A stretch of DNA of 11,787 nucleotides from Hydnum rufescens UP504 (lineage: Eukaryota > Basidiomycota > Agaricomycetes > Cantharellales > Hydnaceae): the NCBI GenBank assembly GCA_014904985.1, contig MU129419.1:1-11787 (forward strand), in the 5' to 3' direction. Numbering within the stretch: the stretch's first letter is position 1; every line of letters starts with the position of its first letter. The position numbers and the translations under genes were made by a program. The notes under the pieces were generated by a model. It was not told where the DNA came from, did no database searches, and worked only from the letters and a program-made list of their open reading frames with translations. Shown in pieces: positions 5,663 through 11,787 of this stretch.

Positions 5663-5824
5663 ATGGCTAAATCTCGAACGAGTTTTGACGACCTGGGAAA
5701 GACACCATGGAGCTCAAGCTCGGGACGCCCAGTCACCAGAAGCAAGCTTCTTGAGGGCTTTGTGGATGTCAGCACGGAGCGTACGCTCGTGCCTGGATCC
5801 TACAAGAAGTGGAAGCACGGTTAA
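5663..5824 (+). CDS. Short ORF, 53 codons, unrecognised
   Basis: An ATG-started frame divergent from the minus-strand gene encodes a small basic protein starting MAKSRTSFDDLGKTPW and ending SYKKWKHG. No family is recognised. A GTGAGT donor-like site lies just beyond the stop (about 5845) and an acceptor-like TTTGTAG at 5930-5936, so this could be the first exon of a spliced gene, but the TAA falls before that donor. The 12-bp GAGCTCAAGCTC occurs both upstream (5631) and inside it (5709). The rest of 5825-6025 holds nothing I can name. Confidence 0.25.
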   Translation: MAKSRTSFDDLGKTPWSSSSGRPVTRSKLLEGFVDVSTERTLVPGSYKKWKHG

Positions 5825-6025
5825 GTGTCGAACAAAAAAGAACGGTGAGTTTCGGCAATGTCTGCACATCATGCCAGTGACCAACCACTCCCAATTTTAT
5901 ATATAACCTGTACTTAATTTTGACCATCCATTTGTAGTATCAATTACAATATTTCCCCTAAGCTTGAGCAAAGGACTTAGTTGTAGCATGGCCTCCACCA
6001 AGGTAGTAAGACATAGTGTAAGCCT

Positions 6026-7350
6026 TCAATAAGTTATAGATGAGGGAGAACTGTGCATCCCATCGTGGTGACGAATCGCTGGATGATACAGATGCCGGTA
6101 TGCATGCCATGATTTTTTGCTGTGGCAGACTGCTTTGACGAACAGAAGGATGGAATCCCCAGAGCTAATACAGTGACAGAGAACATGTGAGTGGTGGTCC
6201 ATCGCATGGCCAGGCCCATTGCAGCCCTGTAAGGACATGTCATGTGCGATCACCTCAACGAGGTTTTGCAGATGAGGGAGAACTGCCCATCCCATCATGG
6301 CAGCGAATCACTGGACGATACGGATGCTGGTATGGCATGCCATGATTTTTTGCTGTGGCAGACCGCTTTGATGAACAGAAGGATGGAATCCCCAGAGCTG
6401 ATGCAGTGACAGAGAACACACGAGCGGTGGTCCATTGCATGGCCAGACCCATTGCAGCCCCATAAGCACACATATGTGTGATCACCTCGATGAGATTTCG
6501 CAGATGAGGGAGAGCTGTGCATCCCATCATGGCGGCGATTTGCTGGATGATATGGATGCCGGTATGGCGGACCTGCCATGATTTTTTGCTGCAGCAGACC
6601 ACTTTGACAAACAGAAGGATGGAATCTCCAGAGCTGATGCAGTGACAGAGAACACGCAAGCGGTGGTCCATCGCATGGCCAGGCCCATTGCAGCCCTGTA
6701 AGCACACATCATGTGCGATTGCCTCAATGAGATTTTGTGGATGAGGGAGAACTGTGCATCCCATCATGGTGGTGATTTGCTGGGCGATACGGATGCCAGT
6801 ATGGTGGCCTGCCATGATTTCTTGCTGCAACAGACCGCTTTGACGAACAGAAGGATGGAATCCTCAGAGTGAATGCAGAGAACATGCAAATGGTGGTCCA
6901 TTGCATGGCCAGGTCCATCGTAGCTTCATAAGGACACGTCATGTGCAATCGCCTCAACAAGGTTCGCAGATGGGAAGAACTGTGTATCCCATCATAGTGG
7001 TGATTCGCTGGATGATATGGATGCCAGTATGGCAGGCCTGCCATGATTTCTTGCTGCGACAGACCACTTTGACGAACAGAAGGATGGAATCCTCAGAGTG
7101 AATGCAGAGAATGTGCGAATGGTGGTCCACCATAGCTTCATAAGGACACGTCATGTGCGATCGCCTCAACGAGGTTTTGCAGATGGGGAAGAACTGCGCA
7201 TCCCATCATAGTGGCAATTTGCTGGGCAATACGGATGCCGGTATGGCAGACCTGCCATGATCTTTTACCATGGCAGATTGCTTTGAGGATGGAAGGATGG
7301 TATGCCCAGAGCTGACACAACGACAGAGAATGTATGAGCCATTGTGTTGC
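6026..7350. repeat. Satellite-like tandem repeat, six copies of about 230 bp
   Basis: Copies begin at about 6039, 6271, 6503, 6740, 6969 and 7182 at GATGAGGGAGAACTG or GATGGGGAAGAACTG, and each carries GATGCCGGTATGGC-like, AACAGAAGGATGGAAT and GTGGTCCATCGCATGG words. Lengths are 232, 232, 237, 229 and 213; the last copy decays after about 7345. Copy 5 lacks about 20 bp around the CATTGCATGGCC word. Copies differ often at CG/TG/CA positions, which fits cytosine-methylation decay of repeats. Long minus-strand frames exist (one of 191 codons), but most period lengths are not multiples of three, so frame is not conserved between copies and I do not call a gene. Confidence 0.85.
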
Positions 7351-7392
7351 AGACTCACTTCAATGTGGTCACATAGTAGAAATCTGTAGACA

Positions 7393-7608
7393 GTGGGGCT
7401 AGAGTCCAAATCATCGATCTGTGAGCTTGAGGAAGTGAGTGCACCCTCTCCATTTGTGACAGAGCCAGGTTCCAACTCGCAAATTGGGTTTGAAATTGAT
7501 GAAGCAAGACTACCCCCCCCACTCGAAACAGCGGGGGTGGCAGCCATTGCAGACGTTGCTAGTGAGCTTGAGGAAGTGAAGCTACTCCCCCGGAACTGGC
7601 AGGGTTAG
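7393..7608 (+). CDS. Doubtful ORF with an internal 141-bp repeat
   Basis: A 71-codon frame contains CELEEVSAPSP and SELEEVKLLP, encoded by an exact 18-bp repeat GTGAGCTTGAGGAAGTGA at 7421-7438 and 7562-7579, 141 bp (47 codons) apart. The opposite strand is also open from an ATG near 7547, giving a serine-rich start MAATPAVSSGGGSLASS, and a similar minus-strand start lies near 7612 (MATNPASSGG). I cannot decide which strand, if either, is coding. Confidence 0.2.
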   Translation: MGLESKSSICELEEVSAPSPFVTEPGSNSQIGFEIDEARLPPPLETAGVAAIADVASELEEVKLLPRNWQG

Positions 7609-7654
7609 TAGCCATTGCTGTCAGAGTTCGTCCATTTCCCGGTTAATTCTGGAT

Positions 7655-7820
7655 TTGTTTCGATTTGTTCCGGTTTGTCCCCATCTCCGTTTCATTTCCC
7701 CTTCATTTCCTTGTTTCCTTTACTTCCGGTTCCCACACACTTACCCCTGGCCCTGTCCCTGTCCCCTCCACTTTCCCATCCCCTGCCTGCTCCCCCTCTT
7801 GTGCCTGCCCCCCTGTAACC
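7655..7820 (+). promoter_or_regulatory. Pyrimidine-rich tract, possible promoter or LTR-like segment
   Basis: Nearly continuous C and T (CCCTGTCCCTGTCCCCTCC and similar) is followed by TATGTATAAGTAG at 7861-7873, a TATA-like word. CT-rich tracts ahead of start sites are common in fungal promoters and in retrotransposon LTRs. No gene begins clearly downstream, and I found no convincing TG...CA ends with target duplication. Confidence 0.3.
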
Positions 7821-7865
7821 ACCTCTCATTAAGCGATCAATCCCCCGTAGTAATAGGAACTATGT

Positions 7866-8100
7866 ATAAGTAGTCCGGTCGAAATCCAGAGATTCAGCTT
7901 TGGTCTCTCAGGATTTCCACTTCTACTCGGACTACAGTCCGAGTACTTCCCAGTTGACTCGTGAGCTTAAGGACCACTGTGCTTCGTTTTCCGCCTAGTC
8001 GCTTCCAGGCTGCTGGACTGCTCTCCATCTCAATCTCGTTATCTCATTCTTGCCGGATTCTCCGGACTTAGCCGGACTCACACCAGACTTAGTCGGAGTT
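7866..8100. repeat. CGGACT/AGTCCG word cluster with strong hairpin
   Basis: The words AGTCCGG, CGGACT, AGTCCGAG, CCGGACTTAG, CCGGACTC and TAGTCGGAG recur through this segment. TACTCGGACT (7924-7933) is a perfect 10-bp inverted repeat with AGTCCGAGTA (7936-7945), separated by only 2 bases. Function unknown. Confidence 0.5.
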
Positions 8101-8180
8101 ATCTGTGTTTATATTTGTTTGGTGCTCTCGTCGCAGCATGGCCTGACACTCCCGTTGTGCAGTTCTTGCAGTCATAATTG

Positions 8181-8605
8181 CCATGATATCTCAGCTCCCA
8201 CATCATCTCAGCTCTCGCATTGTCTCAGCTCTCGCATCATCTCAGCTCTTGCATCGTCTTGGCTCTCGCGTCGTCTCGGCTCCATGTCATCTTGGCTCCC
8301 ATGTCATCTCAGCTCTTGTGTCATCTTAGACACTATCGTACACTCACATTGTCTTAGCTATTGCACCAAAATCCCCATGTCTTCATAATTCCCACATTGT
8401 CGCAATCCCCATGTTGTTGTAATCCCCGCGTCGTCATAATCCCTGCATTGTCATATCCCCACATCATCATAATCCCTGCATCATCATAATCCCGCATCAT
8501 CATAATCCCACATCATCATAATCCCCACATCATCATATCCCCGCATCATCATAATCCCCGTGTCATCATAATCTCATGTCATTGTAATCCCTGTGTCATT
8601 GTGAT
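8181..8605. repeat. 17-bp minisatellite in two variants
   Basis: From 8181 to about 8331 the unit is TCGCATCATCTCAGCTC (nine copies, one of 16 bp). From about 8371 to 8605 it is CCGCATCATCATAATCC (about 14 copies of 16-18 bp). The two share length and the CATCATC core, so they probably descend from one 17-mer. Variation concentrates at CG/TG/CA dinucleotides. The ORF at 8050-8388 only reads through this array. Confidence 0.85.
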
Positions 8606-9015
8606 TTCCTCATTGCACATCATTCCCATTTCCTGTCAATACAACTTCTCATTTAGACTACCTTGTTTTGGAATATTATAATGCTTTTGATTGGAACTAT
8701 TGCTGCATACAGACTTGGAAGAGTAATGAAAAGAAGGTAATGATGGACTTGTAAAAAAAAAACTCCATTGCGGAGATAAAGCATGCGGATACCGTCAGTT
8801 GGACAAAAAATGAATTATAGCCGGGGATGAAGCTTGCCGGCAAGATCTAAGCTGAGGATATGTTTTCATGGGGCCAGGGTCTAAAAACTTGCCTGGCATG
8901 GCCCCATGAGACCTAATTTTGCAGGTGGGACCATGGGCCCATGCCAGCAGCTGAGTACATGTGGGGCCATGTGTGCATAGGCCTATTAGACCCGCTTTCA
9001 TACCAAAAAAAAGAA
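8606..9015. other. No gene recognised; small palindromes
   Basis: No splice-supported frame is visible here. CTTGCCGGCAAG at 8833-8844 is a perfect 12-bp palindrome. CATGGGGCCAGG (about 8868-8879) faces CCTGGCATGGCCCCATG (8892-8908) as an imperfect inverted repeat, and GGGGCCATG-type words recur to about 8970. The 68-codon minus-strand frame 8795-9001 consists mainly of these words. Confidence 0.4.
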
Positions 9016-9215
9016 CTACCTAATTAGATACCGAAATAGGGCTGCCTAAGGTGGCCCAAAAAATAGGTCCTGGGGGCCCAGATTTTTTGGGCCCTAATGG
9101 AATTAAAAATTGACTGCCCCCAGCAAGCCACTATTGCTGATACCTTCTTAGGTGGGTTGTACCTATAGTCTATAACCTACCTAACTAGGTACCTAAGGTC
9201 ATTTGCCTAAGGTGG
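9016..9215. mobile_element. Pair of 39-bp direct repeats enclosing a hairpin (small element remnant)
   Basis: CTACCTAATTAGATACC...GCCTAAGGTGG at 9016-9054 recurs as CTACCTAACTAGGTACC...GCCTAAGGTGG at 9177-9215, 161 bp apart. Between them GGCCCAAAAAAT (9053-9064) is a perfect 12-bp inverted repeat of ATTTTTTGGGCC (9082-9093). The ACCTAATTAGGTACC vocabulary is shared with the palindromic elements at 1440 and 4179, so they may be one family. Nothing recognisable follows to 9426. Confidence 0.45.
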
Positions 9216-9426
9216 GATACCTGCTCGATGGGGAGTTATATCCCCAGGAACTTGTCCGACTAAGAGGGGTTCTAGGGATGTGCCACAGCCTGAAGTATCT
9301 ACACACCGCAGTCCATGACTCAAATGGTTGTAAGTATAATAACAGCTGATACACTACTGTCACTTTCAATCAATGAGGCCTCACACCTGTCCATGCCCTG
9401 GTGTCAAACCTTGGAGTCCATGCTTT

Positions 9427-10086
9427 TCAGTGCGATACCATCATTCGACCCAGCACCGCGAAGTCATCCTTTGGCTCAAGTGCATCGCTGCGGTTCAGAT
9501 GCCGACTGCCGGAACAGACTCGATTTGCATTTGTCCCAGCTGAGGGCCCAGTCCTCATGTCTGGGGTAGGGAAGGTTCTACTGCTAATCACATGGGGAGG
9601 ATGTGACAAGGACAAGTGCCACCGCAGGCGAACTGGAGGGTTCTCTGTTTCCTCCACCCGCCACATCCGCAGGTTCAATGTCATTTGGCTGATCATGGCG
9701 GAGCCTAGGCCTATCAGCAGGAATAGACCAATGTAAGTAACCACTGGCTGACAGACAAAGGGGGGGAGTGAGAGGATTGGTCAGGATTCCATACGTGAGG
9801 GATGGATAAATAGGATCATGTTTGCCAAGCAAGCACTAAAGACCGTGACAAAATATACAACTCCGTCACTGGTCCAACCAATTGCAATAAATTTCTGATA
9901 GGAGGGTGGGAGGAATCAAGGATACAAACCGCAGCATGAGGCTGGCAATGGAAAGGGACTGGAGGGCTGATACCCAGACATAAAGGAGTGCACCCTGTTC
10001 CACCGACAGGAGTCGTTCAGGTCCGTTTCTAGTGCTCGCTGATAGGAAGAGTCCCCCATCCGGACGTATCGATTGGGGACACGTTC
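9427..10086 (-). pseudogene. 3' part of a basidiomycete multi-span membrane protein gene (N-terminal half missing)
   Basis: Three minus-strand exons join in frame: 10086-9930, 9868-9795 and 9743-9427. The introns are 9869-9929 (61 nt, GTTTGT...ACCAG) and 9744-9794 (51 nt, GTATGG...GCCAG). The joins create the continuous motif SLMLRDGVVYFVTVF and then FIHPSLVTYIGLFLL. Three hydrophobic segments are visible: ALLYVWVSALQSLSIASLML, VVYFVTVFSACLANMILFI and VTYIGLFLLIGLGSAMI, the last followed by SQMTLNLRMW. The RDG-x-x-YF motif and the final helix leading into LNLR are features I associate with the large family of predicted seven-helix basidiomycete proteins that often carry DUF6533 at the N terminus. 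That assignment is from memory of the family. The upstream frame is closed by a TAA at 10106-10108, and no earlier exons with membrane segments are seen up to 10693, so the gene is truncated or its upstream exons are lost. Confidence 0.5.
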
Positions 10087-10693
10087 CTGTGAGGTGACAG
10101 CGACTTTATCCCCATGCAGTACGCAGTATGAGCAGAAGCCAGCGACACCCGACTTTAGAGTCGGGGGATGGGCACTTGTCGCCGCTACCGATGTATCACC
10201 CTCTAAGCATAATACATTTTAATGACTCACACCGTAAAGGTTCGGCAATCTCAAGCAAACAACTTAGATATCGCTTCTGCCGATCTGATTTAATTTGTTT
10301 CCGGACGTTGCCCAAACTGTCCCGATAACGCCAGGTAGGCAATACCAAATTAGGTATTACTATGCACATATGGGAAATGAATGGTTCTCGAAACCCTTTC
10401 TTATGTAAACATAAGAGCCTGCGCGGCTCCTGGGTAAACGATTAAGACACGGGAATTCTTCGGAGAAGCCATGCCCTTGCGTTCTGCATTCAGTCCCCTC
10501 CGGATTCTTCGGAAGATCCTAGCACTTGCTTAACGACTGGTCTGGGGTCCTTCCGCATCATTCTTGCTGCGCACCAAATCTTAAACTTAAAGCCCCCTTC
10601 TTGGTGTAGGTCACACTGTGATAATACCCCGATTGAGCGATATCTGCATTGTGCCCCCAGCCTCGAACTTGCAGCCCACACCTCTCGACGACA
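10087..10693. other. No gene recognised; run of small hairpins upstream of the NACHT gene
   Basis: CCCGACT-TTAG-AGTCGGG lies near 10148-10165, AATACC...GGTATT near 10341-10358, CTTATG-TAAA-CATAAG at 10400-10415 and GAGCC-TGCGC-GGCTC at 10415-10429. The last two are adjacent. This stretch may hold the promoter of the NACHT gene, but no clear TATA or CT tract stands out. The 78-codon minus frame at 10490-10726 has no support. Confidence 0.35.
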
Positions 10694-11787
10694 ATGGAAA
10701 ACCACATCTCTATCGGTGAGTTGCATTTCAATCCCTCCTCCCGGTCCTCATCCTCATCCGCGGTTGTCCTCAGGTTCTGGCGGTCATACGGTTGATGGCG
10801 GTCGTAGAGGGGACGTCCACATCCCTTACAGTAATGGTCAGTCTCCCAGGTATTTCGAATCCTTGGCTATAAACAATGTTCTGACCTCTCCTCCCGGTCC
10901 TCAGGTTCTGGCGGTCATACGGTAGATGGCGGCCGTGGAGGGGACGTCCACATCCATTACAGTAATAGTCAGTCCCTCCGGTATTTCGGATCCTTGTCCA
11001 TAATCAATGTTCTTCCAGACACGCCAGGTTCCTATGATATTTCCCATTTAATGGCCTTCCTCGTGCTCTATACGCAGCGCACGACTCTCTCCGCGAGGAT
11101 GGACCATCGCCATGTCTCCAGGGCACTCGTGTTGGTATATTGGAGGAGATTCTGAAATGGTCGGAGAGCCCGAGCGGCGAACGGCCGCCTGTATATTGGC
11201 TCAGCGGACTCCCTGGCATTGGAAATCGACCATCGCGAAAACCGTCGCCGAGCGGGCACAGGAGAAAGCCATACTGGGCGCCACTTTCTTCTTTTCTCGG
11301 GGCGACCACCCTTCACGGGACCCAGGGCTCGTACTGCCGACGCTCGCTTTCCAACTTGCGCAATCAGACAGTGCGTTCAAGGAGGTCATCGTCGAAGCCC
11401 TAAGACAAGATCCGACAGTCGGCGAAAGGGACTGTTGTCTCAGCTTCAGGAATTAATCTTGACGCCCCTTCTCAATATCAATCCCCGGGGGCGCCCACTA
11501 CTTATCGTCCTTGATGCCCTCGACGAATGCGAGGAACAGGGTGCTGCAGATATTTTGCAACTGGTGTTTACACACCTGATCCGAATTCCTTTCCTACGTA
11601 TTTTAATTACCAGTCGCCCACAACCTCACTTAGCCTCAGTGTTCAACAACGCCCCAGACCTGGAGAAGATGGTTCTTCACGATATCGAGGCATCGGTCGT
11701 TCAACAAGACATCCGCCTTTACATCTCCACCGAACTGGCTAAAATCCCGGAGAAACTTGACCTTGAGATGCCTGGCGATTGGGCTAT
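10694..11787 (+). pseudogene. NACHT-domain P-loop NTPase (NLR-like), three frameshifts, runs off window
   Basis: NACHT proteins are STAND NTPases, which in fungi act in non-self recognition and regulated cell death. A short first exon (10694-10715, MENHISI, A at -3) ends at a strong donor GGTGAG. A glycine-rich exon follows in two tandem copies (acceptors at 10773 and 10904). The NACHT core starts near 11038: ALYAAHDSLREDG, then CLQGTRVGILEEILKW, Walker A GLPGIG|KSTIA at about 11205-11235, FFFSRGDHPSRDPG, Walker B LLIVLDALDEC at about 11495-11530 and ILITSRP at about 11602-11622. The reading frame steps back by one base three times: between 11020 and 11050, at 11221-11225 inside Walker A (GGAAATCG where GGNAAATCG is expected) and at 11424-11428 (GAAAGGG). 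Each could be one missing base in a short homopolymer. From 11429 the third frame is open to the window end. It is either a pseudogene or a gene damaged by assembly errors. The C-terminal domain lies outside the window. Confidence 0.8.
10774..11034 (+). repeat. Tandem duplication of an acceptor plus exon, 131-bp period
   Basis: TCCTCAG|GTTCTGGCGG occurs at 10767-10783 and again at 10898-10914. The two copies stay alike for about 110 bp, through GGGGACGTCCACATCC and GGTATTTCG to CAATGTTCT. Both encode a GSGGHTVDGGR-type segment. The donor at 10716 joins either acceptor in the same phase. Copy 1 has no donor of its own, and its frame reaches a TAG at 10923-10925 inside copy 2. Confidence 0.75.

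Noticed and set aside
6255..6830. 191-codon minus-strand ORF
   Set aside because: It crosses satellite copies, of which only one has a length divisible by three. The same repeat is broken in other copies.
7206..7547. 113-codon minus-strand ORF with serine-rich start
   Set aside because: Its second half is satellite sequence and the opposite strand is open over the same bases, so neither is decisive.
8050..8388. 112-codon plus-strand ORF (S/H/L-rich)
   Set aside because: It is a translation of the 17-bp minisatellite.
7619..8640. Solo LTR of a retrotransposon
   Set aside because: CT-rich and TATA-like parts fit, but I could not find matching TG...CA ends with a 4-6 bp target duplication or any primer-binding site, gag or pol sequence.
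10141..10170. tRNA-like arm around CCCGACT...AGTCGGG
   Set aside because: No T-loop GTTCRANNC, anticodon arm or acceptor stem can be assembled at tRNA spacing.

Overview
The window looks like a nuclear region of a basidiomycete fungus, probably a mushroom-forming Agaricomycete. The clues are compact GT-AG introns of about 50-65 nt, the remains of a basidiomycete-type NACHT NTPase gene at the right edge, a fragment of a fungus-type multi-span membrane protein gene, and long repeat-rich stretches whose copies often differ at CG/TG/CA positions. It reads as an accessory, repeat-laden region. No tRNA, rRNA or CRISPR was recognised.

1-3935: the most striking part is a tandem array of at least twelve exon-intron units, all on the + strand. 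In each unit an exon ends in a G/C-rich hairpin (consensus ACCACACACCCGC - 4-nt loop - GCGGGTGTGTGGT). A 5' splice site follows 5-12 nt later. The short intron (87-116 nt) carries a second hairpin (GCAAAAAGAGCAGC - GAAA - GCTGCTCTTTTTGC), usually a CTAAC/CTAAT-like branch site, and a TTCTAG-type acceptor. The linkers between units are mostly A and C. Stem bases vary between units in compensating pairs, and a four-unit block (1802-2765) is duplicated as 2766-3771. Reading frames do not continue across the predicted splices, so a structured, spliced non-coding RNA (or a tandem introner-like element) is the best reading. The array ends in two stripped-down units and an AATAAA-rich tract.

3936-6020: a dispersed small palindromic element (second copy of one inside the array), a weak small ORF, an unrecognised minus-strand multi-exon gene (about 4630-5613), and a 53-codon plus-strand ORF. 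6026-7350: six copies of a roughly 230-bp satellite-like repeat. 7390-9220: weak ORFs, a pyrimidine-rich tract, a CGGACT-rich segment with a strong hairpin, a 17-bp minisatellite in two variants, and a pair of 39-bp direct repeats around a hairpin.

9427-10086 (minus): the 3' part of a membrane protein gene, reconstructable as three exons. 10694-11787 (plus): a NACHT NTPase gene running off the window. It has a tandemly duplicated acceptor-plus-exon near its 5' end and three successive -1 frameshifts, two of them in short A runs and one of those inside the Walker A codons. It is therefore either a pseudogene or affected by homopolymer errors in the assembly. Apart from the array units, the genes show no sign of working together.
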